Source: an uncultured Cloacibacillus sp.
GTDB lineage: Bacteria; Synergistota; Synergistia; Synergistales; Synergistaceae
NCBI GenBank assembly: GCA_900545755.1
Contig: URAG01000022.1
Location: 1 to 30,961, forward strand
Direction of reading: 5' to 3'
Length of the DNA: 30,961 nt
This document shows, piece by piece, positions 14,449 to 22,143 of the stretch (within the stretch, counting starts at the first letter, position 1; each line of letters begins with the position of its first letter). Below the pieces are notes generated by a model that did no database searches, was not told the DNA's origin, and was given only the letters and a program-made list of their open reading frames with translations. The position numbers and the translations under genes are program-made.

Positions 14449-17271
14449 ATGAAAACAGAAAACTCCGAACTGCTGAGCCTTACCTTCCAGCCGCTCCACA
14501 TGGAGCGAAAGCTTTTCATGAGCTTTACGGCGGGCTTCGCCTTCGATCTCGCTTCGGGCCGCCCGCTTGAACCAGGCGCGGCCTACGCCGCGGCGATGGG
14601 GGCGCTCGCGCCAGGCGACTGCCTCGACCTCGGCGTGCCGAAGAAAGAGGCCGAGTGGCTACTTGCAGGCTCCGCCTTCGTTTCAGGCGGAGCGCCAGCG
14701 AAGGGCGCCGTCGTGAACGCGCAGGTCGGCGAGAGCGGCAGGAGGCTGCTGGTCGAATCGCGAGAGCCCTTCGCCTCCATGCCGCTGTCGTGGAAGAACA
14801 CGTGGGGAAGCGACGCGGAGAACCCAAACGGCCCGCGCGCCGGAAAGGGCGAAAAAGCGTCCGTAAGCGACGAAGCCATGCCGCACGGCGCGCCGGCATG
14901 CATGGGACCGCGCGGTACGTGGCCCTGCCGCATGGGATGCGCCGCCACATACGATTCGAAGTGGCTGCGCGAGAACTGGCCCGGCGTCCCCGACGACTTC
15001 GACTGGGGATATTACAATCTCTCGCAGCCGCAGCAGAGGCTTCCGAAAGGGCTGAACGGCGGCGAGAAAATAACGCTGATAAACCTCAACGATAAATTGC
15101 CGAAAATAGAGACGAAGCTTCCAAAGGCCGCAGCCGTATTTAAATTCGAGGCTGGAGGCAGAAGTTTCGAGAAAAGGCCGAAACCAGACACGCTCTGGCT
15201 TTTCCCGGGCGAACTCGTCGGGCTTCTGCTCTGGCACGCCGTCACAGAATGTGAAGACGAGGCCGGAGCGGGAATAGACAAAGCTTCGCTCTTCCTCGAA
15301 CTCGACGGCGAAACTGTGACGAAAGAGGCCGCCGCGGCATTCGCGTCTCCGCCTGAAATCACGGCGGCGGAGGCCGCGCCGCGCGCGGCGCGCGAAATAG
15401 TCGGGGCTGCCGAGGCCGCAGCCGCAGCCGCTGGAATCGGCGTCGCCGGCGCGGCGGAGGCCTCTGCGGATAAATCAGGAGCGGAGGCGAAAGGCGCGCC
15501 GCAAGCCGAAAACGCGGATGCATACGCCGCGCCTCGGCCGCAGACGTCCGCGCCCCAGGCCGAAATTGCGGAGGATTCCGCGCCGTCGGCCGCGGAGGTG
15601 CGCGCGAACGCCTATAAAGAGCTTGACGAGTCTCTGCCGGAGATAAACGCCGTTCTTGCCGAGGCCGGCCTGCCGCCGCTGACGCCGGACCAGGTCGCCG
15701 AGACGAAGGCGCACATAGACAGATTGTCCGGCAAAATGGCGGAGATGCAGGCGCAGGCCGCGGCGGCGAAGCAGCCGACTCTTGAAGAATCGCTGAAGCG
15801 CGCCGGAGCCTCCGATACGCAGATAGCTTCCGTCAAAAAGGCGCTCGACATTCCAGTGCCGAGCCTGGCGGATTTCTCCGACCAGGCGGCGTGGAACAAG
15901 GCCGCGGAGGCCTACGCTTCAGAGTTCGGAGCCGCCATAGGCGCTGACGATAAAACCGTCGCGAGCATGAAAAACATCCTCACATCCCTGCCGGCGGGCG
16001 GAACGGCGGAAAAGAGCGCGCCGCGCTCCTCCGCGGACTGCGCCGCGCAGCTCGTAAAGGCCGGCATGGAGCCCGCCGCTGCGGCGCGCCTCGCCGCGGT
16101 GCTTGACGAAGACGTGCCGGACGACCCGAAGGAACTACTGAACTACGCGACCCGCATCGAAAAGGCGGCGGGCTTCCCAGAGGGCTCGGTGCGCGGGCGG
16201 ATCGAAAACATACAGAAAAAGACGGACGGGCTCGGAGTGACGAACGATATATGGCCGGGCGGCGCGGCGCTGGCGAAAGCCGCGGCGCCGGAGCCGCCAG
16301 CCGTAAGAACGGACGAAACGATAATAAAAGAAGTTTCAGAAGAAATTGCGAAAAAGCCCGAAGATTTGCCGCTGACGCCGGAAAACCTGCCGGAGATACT
16401 CGCGGCGGGCGGAAGCGTTGCAGGCGCGAAGCTCGACGGCTTCGACCTTGCGGGCTTCGATTTCTCAGGGCTCGACATGAAAGGCGTTTCGTTCGTTAAG
16501 GCGAAGTTCGACGGCGCGCGATTCGACGGGACGTCGCTTGTCGGCGCGGCCTTCACCGCGGCCAGTTTGTCAGGAGCGTCGTTCGTGGGCGCTGATTTGA
16601 GCGGGGCGGACTTGTCGTCGGCCGCCGCCACGGACGCCGATTTCTCCGAGACGGTTATGACCGGCGCGGACATATCGGGCGCGTCGCTTGCTGGCGCGAC
16701 CTTGTCGAAGGTCAGCGCAGGCGGGCTGAAAGCCTCCGGCGCGGACTTGAGCGAGGCCCATATAAGTTTCAGCGACATAAGCGGCGCGGACTTTTCCGGA
16801 GCGAAGCTGCAAAAGACGGATTTCCATGAATCATGCGCCGACGGCGCTAAATTCGCGAAAGCCGAGCTCGGCGGCTCAACCTTCTGCTGGGGCAGCTCCG
16901 CGCGCAAAGCCGATTTCACCGGCGCACGGCTCGACGGCGCTAACTGGACGAATGCGGACGCAGGCGGCGCCGACTTCACAGGCGTATCGGCACGCGGCGC
17001 TTCGTTCACCGACTGCGAACTCTCGTCGTCGCGTTGGAACGACGCGGACGCGGCTGGCGGAGACTTCTCGCGCAGCCGCCTCGAAGGCGCTTCCATGCGA
17101 GGCGCGAACATCTTCGGCGGCTCTATGCGCGAGGCGCGCGCCTCAGGAGCAGACCTTTCGAAGAGCAATCTGTTCGGCGCGGACCTCTGCCGCATGTTTA
17201 CCAACGAGGCGACGGACCTGCGCGGAGCAGACGTCGGGCGGACCGTCATAGAGGCGAGAAAGGGGCGCTGA
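14449..17271 (+). CDS. DUF2169 T6SS adaptor fused to pentapeptide-repeat domain
   Basis: This is a 940-residue protein; TTG 14437 or GTG 14440 are alternative starts. I chose ATG 14449, with GGGAG at 14432-14436. In the longest numbering, residues about 10-300 resemble DUF2169 ('SMPLSWKNTWG', 'GVPDDFDWGYYNLSQPQQRLP', 'GGEKITLINL', 'DTLWLFPGELVGLLLWHA'). This family acts near PAAR and VgrG to help load effectors. Residues about 295-385 are Ala-rich linker and 385-600 a helical region. About 664-940 are pentapeptide repeats of the A(D/N)LSG/ADFSG type, expected to fold as a quadrilateral beta-helix. The gene sits with a second repeat protein, DUF3540 and PAAR-like genes between tssG and tssJ. 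No toxin motif is seen. Whether the repeat part is cargo, a scaffold or a spike extension is unknown. Confidence 0.8.
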   Translation: MKTENSELLSLTFQPLHMERKLFMSFTAGFAFDLASGRPLEPGAAYAAAMGALAPGDCLDLGVPKKEAEWLLAGSAFVSGGAPAKGAVVNAQVGESGRRLLVESREPFASMPLSWKNTWGSDAENPNGPRAGKGEKASVSDEAMPHGAPACMGPRGTWPCRMGCAATYDSKWLRENWPGVPDDFDWGYYNLSQPQQRLPKGLNGGEKITLINLNDKLPKIETKLPKAAAVFKFEAGGRSFEKRPKPDTLWLFPGELVGLLLWHAVTECEDEAGAGIDKASLFLELDGETVTKEAAAAFASPPEITAAEAAPRAAREIVGAAEAAAAAAGIGVAGAAEASADKSGAEAKGAPQAENADAYAAPRPQTSAPQAEIAEDSAPSAAEVRANAYKELDESLPEINAVLAEAGLPPLTPDQVAETKAHIDRLSGKMAEMQAQAAAAKQPTLEESLKRAGASDTQIASVKKALDIPVPSLADFSDQAAWNKAAEAYASEFGAAIGADDKTVASMKNILTSLPAGGTAEKSAPRSSADCAAQLVKAGMEPAAAARLAAVLDEDVPDDPKELLNYATRIEKAAGFPEGSVRGRIENIQKKTDGLGVTNDIWPGGAALAKAAAPEPPAVRTDETIIKEVSEEIAKKPEDLPLTPENLPEILAAGGSVAGAKLDGFDLAGFDFSGLDMKGVSFVKAKFDGARFDGTSLVGAAFTAASLSGASFVGADLSGADLSSAAATDADFSETVMTGADISGASLAGATLSKVSAGGLKASGADLSEAHISFSDISGADFSGAKLQKTDFHESCADGAKFAKAELGGSTFCWGSSARKADFTGARLDGANWTNADAGGADFTGVSARGASFTDCELSSSRWNDADAAGGDFSRSRLEGASMRGANIFGGSMREARASGADLSKSNLFGADLCRMFTNEATDLRGADVGRTVIEARKGR

Positions 17272-17274
17272 ACT

Positions 17275-18270
17275 ATGGGGGAAGAGACAAATCGCGGCGT
17301 GAGCATAGAAGAGCTGTTCGCCTCGGAAAAGATAGAAGACGTCGACTTCTCGCAGTGCGGCGGGCTTAACGGCCTGCCGTTCGCGGGACGCGCGCTCGCG
17401 GGCTGCCTCTTCGACGGCGCTGACGTTTCCGGCGCGGATTTCACCGGTTGCCGCATGGAGCGCTGCTCGTTCCGCGGCGCAAACCTGTCAGACGCGGCGT
17501 TCGAGGAGGCGGCGCTGACGGACTGCGACCTTACCTGCGCGAACCTCGCAAACACGCAGTTCGTGCGCGCGAAGCTCGCGCGCGTAAAGCTCGAGGGCGC
17601 GGATATGCCGCGCGCGTTCTTCCATATAATCGAAATTTCCGAGTGTGCGTGGAACGGCGCGAATCTCAGCGAAGCGACCTTCATGGAAGCAGCCTCGAAG
17701 CTGCCGGATTTTACGGGAAACAACATGGAAAAGACGCTCTTCGTCGGCTGCGCGTTCGACGGCGCGAAACTGACTAAGGTACGAGCGCCGATGCTCGTGA
17801 TTCAGAAATGCTCCTGCCGTAACATCACGGCGGAAGATTGCGACCTGACGCAGATAGTCGCGATGGAGACTGATTTCACGGAGTCCGGCTTCGCCCGCTG
17901 CAAGCTCCGCCTCGGCGGCTTCATAGGAAGCAATATGACGAAATGCTCCTTCGCCGGCTCCGACCTTACTGCGGCGCACTTTGCGCGCGCGACGCTCGCG
18001 CTCGCGGATTTATCAGGCGCGCCGCTTGAAAAGGCGAATTTTGCCGGAGCCGACCTTTCCTACGTGAACCTGTCGCGTGCGAATCTCAAGATGGCCGACC
18101 TGTCGCACGCGAGGGTCGCGCGCGCGCGCTTCGACGGTGCGGATTTGACGCTCGCGAACGGACATGCCGTGAATTTTCGCGAGGCGTCCATGTCCGGCGC
18201 CGTGACGGAAGGGCTGCGCCCGACCGACGAAAGGCTGCTGAAAGCGGAAAATTTTATGAAGAAAGATTAA
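17275..18270 (+). CDS. Pentapeptide-repeat protein of the T6SS spike module
   Basis: This 331-residue protein consists almost wholly of pentapeptide repeats (for example 'DVSGADFTGCRMERCSF', 'FAGADLSYVNLSRANL') from about residue 17 to 310, predicting a right-handed quadrilateral beta-helix. There is no signal peptide or membrane segment. It follows the DUF2169 fusion by 3 bases and repeats its C-terminal architecture as a stand-alone protein, so the two may be structural partners or products of duplication. The central repeats (residues about 110-200) are less regular than the ends. Pentapeptide proteins serve varied roles, including DNA mimicry and scaffolding; none can be assigned here. 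Genes of this type recur in DUF2169/DUF3540/DUF4150 T6SS modules. Confidence 0.85.
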   Translation: MGEETNRGVSIEELFASEKIEDVDFSQCGGLNGLPFAGRALAGCLFDGADVSGADFTGCRMERCSFRGANLSDAAFEEAALTDCDLTCANLANTQFVRAKLARVKLEGADMPRAFFHIIEISECAWNGANLSEATFMEAASKLPDFTGNNMEKTLFVGCAFDGAKLTKVRAPMLVIQKCSCRNITAEDCDLTQIVAMETDFTESGFARCKLRLGGFIGSNMTKCSFAGSDLTAAHFARATLALADLSGAPLEKANFAGADLSYVNLSRANLKMADLSHARVARARFDGADLTLANGHAVNFREASMSGAVTEGLRPTDERLLKAENFMKKD

Positions 18271-18325
18271 CGGCTTTATCATAGATTTTAAACGGACTGA
18301 GGATTGTAGCTAAGGGGGACTAAAA

Positions 18326-18928
18326 ATGGGATACGCGCTTCCTATAGAAGAGCCCGAGGGCTCGCTTGTTAAAGGAACCGTAGCTGGAGTCGGGACGGAC
18401 GACGGCGCTATGCTCGTGCGGACGCCGCGCGGCATGGTGCGCGCCGAGCGCGCAGCCGGCTGCCTGTTGAAGCCGCGCTGCGGCGACACGGTGCTTACGG
18501 CTTTCCTGCCGGACGGCGAGGCGTGGGTCACATGCGTGCTTACGCGCGCCGAAGCCGACGGCGAGGCGGAGCTCGCGCTTCCCGACAGGACGGCGCTGCG
18601 CGCGCGCGAGCTTTCGGTGGAGAGCGAAAAGACGAGTTTTGTCTCGCGCACGATTTCGACGGAAAGCACGATTCTGTCGCTTGGCGGCGGCCTGCTGCTC
18701 CAGGGCTTCGCGGCGGTGCAGACCGCGGCGCGTCGCGTCGGCGAGCGGATCGCGCGCAAGGAGGGGCGCTATGGCGAGCTCTCCGAGCGCACGGAGGGGC
18801 TCGACGAGCGCAGCGCCGGGCGTATGCGCGTGAAGAGCGAGACGAGCTACCGCCTGCGTGCCGAAAACGCCGATGTGCGCGCCGAAGCGATGCTAGACCT
18901 CGACGCCGAGCGCATCAAGGTGGGCTAG
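18326..18928 (+). CDS. DUF3540 family T6SS-associated protein
   Basis: This 200-residue protein resembles DUF3540. An N-terminal beta-rich part (GSLVKGTVAGVGTDDGAMLV, then 'LLKPRCGDTVLTAFLPDGEAWVTCVL') looks OB-fold-like. A C-terminal repeat-like strand region carries 'RMRVKSETSYRLRAENADVRAEAM', similar to the stacked strands of VgrG-type spikes. DUF3540 genes accompany DUF4150 PAAR-like proteins in T6SS accessory modules; the molecular role is not established. GGGGGA at about 18314-18319 precedes ATG 18326. Its stop codon directly abuts the ATG of the PAAR-like gene, so the two are probably made together. Confidence 0.75.
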   Translation: MGYALPIEEPEGSLVKGTVAGVGTDDGAMLVRTPRGMVRAERAAGCLLKPRCGDTVLTAFLPDGEAWVTCVLTRAEADGEAELALPDRTALRARELSVESEKTSFVSRTISTESTILSLGGGLLLQGFAAVQTAARRVGERIARKEGRYGELSERTEGLDERSAGRMRVKSETSYRLRAENADVRAEAMLDLDAERIKVG

Positions 18929-19330
18929 ATGTTCGCGCTCACGCTTCAGGGCGGAACCTGTATGAGCAACGCGCCCGACGTTTGCAAGACGCCGTCGCCG
19001 GGAGGGCCGGTTCCGGTCCCGTACCCGAACATCTTCATGTGCAACATGGTGCTGCCGAACACGGCCTGCACGAAGGTATTCATCTCCGGTTCGCCGGCGC
19101 TCAACGTCAAATCGCAGACCGCCATATCGAACGGCGACGAGGCCGGCAACGCCGGAGGCGGCGTCGTATCGAACAAATTCATCGGCAAGGGTGAATTCAT
19201 CAAGGGCTCGGCGAAGGTGACGCTCGAAGGCAAGGCGGCGGTCTCGCAGGGCGCGACGACTAAGCACAACGACGGCAACACAGTCGGCCTCTGCTCAGTC
19301 GCGGCGCAGGCTAAGGTGGATGTCGCGTAG
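18929..19330 (+). CDS. PAAR-like (DUF4150) spike-tip protein
   Basis: This 133-residue protein matches the DUF4150 PAAR-like family: 'TPSPGGPVPVPYPNIFM' near residue 22, then 'SGSPALNVKSQTAISNGDEAGNAGGGVVSNKF' and 'GSAKVTLEGKAAVSQGATT'. PAAR proteins cap the VgrG trimer with a pointed tip and can carry fused toxins. This one has no C-terminal extension, so any effector must bind non-covalently or be encoded elsewhere. Cys and His residues (for example Cys23, Cys42, His111) are present; metal binding is possible but unproven. The ATG at 18929 follows the preceding TAG with no gap, and an AAGGTGGG site lies in the end of that gene. It overlaps tssJ by 11 bases. Confidence 0.87.
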   Translation: MFALTLQGGTCMSNAPDVCKTPSPGGPVPVPYPNIFMCNMVLPNTACTKVFISGSPALNVKSQTAISNGDEAGNAGGGVVSNKFIGKGEFIKGSAKVTLEGKAAVSQGATTKHNDGNTVGLCSVAAQAKVDVA

Positions 19331-19940
19331 AAGCGCGGGGCTTTTCGCGGCCCTGCTGATTTTCATATCGTCCGTCGGCCTGCTGTCCGCGCCTGCCGGA
19401 TGCGAAGCGGCGAAGAAAGTCCCTCCTCCGCCCGACGGCGCGCTGAAACCGTCGGAGGTGGTATGGAGCCAGCAGAAGGATGGGCTCACCGTTACGGTCA
19501 CTGCTGCGGACGACCTCAACTTCGCCTACGGCTCGCCGCTCGGAATTACTATTTGCCTTTATCAGCTGTCTGATATGGCGAAGTTTACGGCTCTGACCTC
19601 GACTTTCGACGGCGTCCGAAAGCTGCTGGCCGGCGATATAGAAGTGCTCGGAGGCTCGGCTCTTATGAGCCGCGTCGAGTACGTGCAGCCCGGAGAGAAA
19701 ATAACGCGGAGCTTCGACCGCATGGAAGGGGCGAAATATTTCGCCGTCGCCGCGGGCTACGCCCACTGCGACCCGACGCGCTGCTCCGCATACGCGCCGT
19801 TTCCGATAGACGAAACGGTGATAAAGGTTAAACGACGCAAGAAAGTCACCTATTACACTGCCGGAACCCTCGCAGCCGGGGTTCTCCTAAATTCCGAGGC
19901 TGTAACCGTCACTGGAGGTGAAGGTGGATATGAACGATAA
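19320..19940 (+). CDS. tssJ: T6SS outer-membrane lipoprotein TssJ
   Basis: This 206-residue protein has an N-terminal signal (hydrophobic residues 8-24) and a lipobox-like SAPAGC ending at Cys28. Pro at the -3 position is unusual for a lipobox, so lipidation is likely but not certain. The mature part follows the TssJ pattern: 'VTVTAADDLNFAYGSPLGITICLYQL', 'FTALTSTFDGVRKLL', and 'EYVQPGEKITRSF'. TssJ sits at the outer membrane and captures the periplasmic C-terminus of TssM. The ATG at 19320 lies inside the end of the PAAR-like gene, preceded by AAGGTGG. Its own end overlaps tssK by 11 bases. The tight overlaps place it in the same operon. Confidence 0.85.
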   Translation: MSRRSAGLFAALLIFISSVGLLSAPAGCEAAKKVPPPPDGALKPSEVVWSQQKDGLTVTVTAADDLNFAYGSPLGITICLYQLSDMAKFTALTSTFDGVRKLLAGDIEVLGGSALMSRVEYVQPGEKITRSFDRMEGAKYFAVAAGYAHCDPTRCSAYAPFPIDETVIKVKRRKKVTYYTAGTLAAGVLLNSEAVTVTGGEGGYER

Positions 19941-21309
19941 TCCAGTTTTTTGGGAACACGGCGTGTTCCTACAGCCGCAACATTTTCAGCTTGAATATAT
20001 CCAGCACGTCCGGCGCGCAGCGGCGGCGCTGGCGCTGCTCAACCCGTATCTGTGGGGCGTGCGCCGCCTCGAAGTCAACGAGAACTCGATAGCGAACGGA
20101 GTCTTCGAGGTCGTCTCGATGGAACTTCTTCTGCCATCCGGCGAATGGGTCTCGTGCCCCGGCAACGCGTGGCTTCCGCCGCGCTCTTTCGCTCAGGCGT
20201 GGACGAACCCAGAAGAGCCGCTGACCGTATACGCTGGAATCGCTGAGTTCCGCGAAAGCGGCGGAAACGCCGTCAAGGCCGCATCTCCCGACGAAGCGCC
20301 CGAGAACTTCCGCTACGCCGCGCCGCTCGAACCGGACGCCGTGCCGGACTACTACTGCGGCGGGCCCGACATGGACGTCTCAACCCTGCGCTACAATATG
20401 CGCCTCTGCTTCGGCGGCGAGGGCGGAGCCCTCTGGAAAATGCCGCTCGCGCGGCTTGTCCGCGACGGCGAGCGCGTCCGCATCGATGAGCGCATGGCTC
20501 CGCCCTGCGTCGATATCGCCGCCGTCCCTGCGCTGCACAGGATAGTCCGCGACGTTTCCGACACGCTGCTCTCCCGCAACCGCCATCTCGACGAGTACAA
20601 GATAGACACAAACGAGGGAAGCTGGCATGGCGTCCAGAGCAACGGCGCGGTGCTGCTAGCGATCCTAGGCCTTCTTGGGCGCAGCATACCGGAGCTGAGC
20701 CGCTGGCTCAACGCCAAGAGTGCGCATCCGTGGAACGTCTACGGCAGCCTCTGCCGCATAGCGGGCGAGCTCTCGGTCTTCGCGCCCGACATGTCGCCGC
20801 TCGGCGAGACGCGGCAGGGCGTGCGCGTCATCCCGCCATACGACCATATGGATTTATACGGCTGTTTCAGCGCCGTCTCTCGCGTTATCATGCGTCTCGT
20901 AGACACGCTCGTGATGGGGCCGCAGTACATATTCGATCTCGAACCGTCAGGAACTCCTGGCGTATTCACCGCGGTCATGCCGCGCGGGGCGCTCTCGGCG
21001 GGCAGCTACGACTACTGGCTGCTGCTGCGCTCGCAGCGCGGAAAGGAGCTTGCCTCAGCCGCTGCGCTCGGCAAGCTGGCGCCCGCATCCGAGATGTCGG
21101 ACGTCGTTACGCAAGCGCTTCCAGGCGTCAGGCTGCGCCGAAGCGAACAACCGCCGATGGGGCTGCCGAGGCGCGGCGACACGCTTTATTTCAGGATAGA
21201 CTCGAACGACCCGCTTTGGCGCAGGCTGGAGCGGGACGGAGAAATTTCGTACAGCCTGCCGGGCGCACCGGACGATATGCGCGTGCAGGTGACAGTCGTG
21301 GAGCGGTGA
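19930..21309 (+). CDS. tssK: T6SS baseplate-membrane connector TssK
   Basis: This 459-residue protein (from ATG 19930) carries the diagnostic TssK N-terminus 'PVFWEHGVFLQPQHFQLEY'. The middle and C-terminal parts ('IYSTV'-poor but 'YILDLEPSG'-like 'QYIFDLEPSGTPGVFTAVMP', 'YFRIDSNDPLWRRLERDGEIS') also fit the family. TssK trimers bind TssF/TssG on one side and the cytoplasmic parts of TssL/TssM on the other, docking the baseplate. A GTG at 19918 would extend the protein by four residues, but the GGAGGTGA at 19914-19921 is placed to serve the ATG. The overlap with tssJ suggests translational coupling. Confidence 0.95.
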   Translation: MNDNPVFWEHGVFLQPQHFQLEYIQHVRRAAAALALLNPYLWGVRRLEVNENSIANGVFEVVSMELLLPSGEWVSCPGNAWLPPRSFAQAWTNPEEPLTVYAGIAEFRESGGNAVKAASPDEAPENFRYAAPLEPDAVPDYYCGGPDMDVSTLRYNMRLCFGGEGGALWKMPLARLVRDGERVRIDERMAPPCVDIAAVPALHRIVRDVSDTLLSRNRHLDEYKIDTNEGSWHGVQSNGAVLLAILGLLGRSIPELSRWLNAKSAHPWNVYGSLCRIAGELSVFAPDMSPLGETRQGVRVIPPYDHMDLYGCFSAVSRVIMRLVDTLVMGPQYIFDLEPSGTPGVFTAVMPRGALSAGSYDYWLLLRSQRGKELASAAALGKLAPASEMSDVVTQALPGVRLRRSEQPPMGLPRRGDTLYFRIDSNDPLWRRLERDGEISYSLPGAPDDMRVQVTVVER

Positions 21310-21313
21310 GGCC

Positions 21314-22117
21314 ATGAAAAACCTCTGTGAAAGATTCGCGCCGATTATGGCGGAGACTCTGCACTACGCGGGCGCGCCCGATGGGCTGGCGGCGCCGCTC
21401 TCCGAGGCTTCATTACGGCTGGTCGAGCTTGCCGAACGCGAGCGCGCGCTGCCGGTCTGCGCATCGGGGCAGCCCTTGACGCCGCGCCGCGATTTGGAGC
21501 AGGCGCGCTTTGCGGTTTTTGCCTGGGCCGACGAGCAGATGATGAGTTCCACTCGGGCCGACGCCTCCTCGTGGGCGGCGATGAGCCTGCAATACCGTTA
21601 CTTCGGAACGGCGGAGGCCGGGAGGCTTTTTTATCAGGAGCTTGAAAAATGTCTCGATTCGTGCGGAGTGCCGCGTCGCGCAAGGCTGCAAAATGTCGAT
21701 GCCGCCGCAGAACCGCTCGGGGACGGCGACGGCATCGACCTGGGCGTCTGTGCGGAGCCGGAAGGTAACGAATGGCACGAGCTTGACCTCGCAGAACGAT
21801 TCGAAGCCGCCGCGTCGCGGCACAGGGACGGGGACGATGAAGGCGCGCTTGGGGTATTCGCGCTCTGCATGCTCTGCGGATTCCGCGGCGCTCTCTACAG
21901 CGACGCCGCACAGCTAGCGCGTATACGAAGGGCCTGCCGCGGCCTCTTCGACCGCGCGCCGGAACTTAGGATGCCGCCATCGCGCCGCCGTGCGTCTGCG
22001 TTGGCCGTCTGGGGAGAGCGCGTCGCATACGTCGCGTTGCCGCTTCTGGTCTGCATCTTGTTCGCGCTCTACTGCGGCGGCGTGCTTGCAAACGCGCCGT
22101 TCCACGGCAAATTCTGA
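21314..22117 (+). CDS. tssL: T6SS inner-membrane protein TssL (DotU/IcmH)
   Basis: This 267-residue protein has the DotU-type cytoplasmic helical domain: a 'RDLEQARFAVFAWADEQMMSS' helix, 'SLQYRYFGTAEAGRLFYQELEKCL', and 'GVFALCMLCGFRGALY'. A single C-terminal membrane helix follows (about 239-259, YVALPLLVCILFALYCGGVLA). TssL joins TssM in the inner-membrane complex and contacts TssK. An insertion of about 35 residues, rich in Asp/Glu/Gly (about 113-148), interrupts the usual helix spacing. There is no periplasmic OmpA/peptidoglycan-binding domain, unlike extended TssL proteins, so wall anchoring must come from elsewhere. It is 4 bases downstream of tssK. Confidence 0.9.
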   Translation: MKNLCERFAPIMAETLHYAGAPDGLAAPLSEASLRLVELAERERALPVCASGQPLTPRRDLEQARFAVFAWADEQMMSSTRADASSWAAMSLQYRYFGTAEAGRLFYQELEKCLDSCGVPRRARLQNVDAAAEPLGDGDGIDLGVCAEPEGNEWHELDLAERFEAAASRHRDGDDEGALGVFALCMLCGFRGALYSDAAQLARIRRACRGLFDRAPELRMPPSRRRASALAVWGERVAYVALPLLVCILFALYCGGVLANAPFHGKF

Positions 22118-22143
22118 GGACGGCGTGAAGAGGTGATATACGG

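Noticed and set aside
16143..17726. Long antisense open frame (527 codons) opposite the pentapeptide-repeat genes
   Set aside because: It is Ser/Ala/Pro-rich and mirrors the periodic repeat on the plus strand, where the pentapeptide pattern is unmistakable. It has no family features of its own.
19918..19929. GTG start four codons upstream for tssK
   Set aside because: The good GGAGGTGA site overlaps this GTG and is placed for the ATG at 19930.
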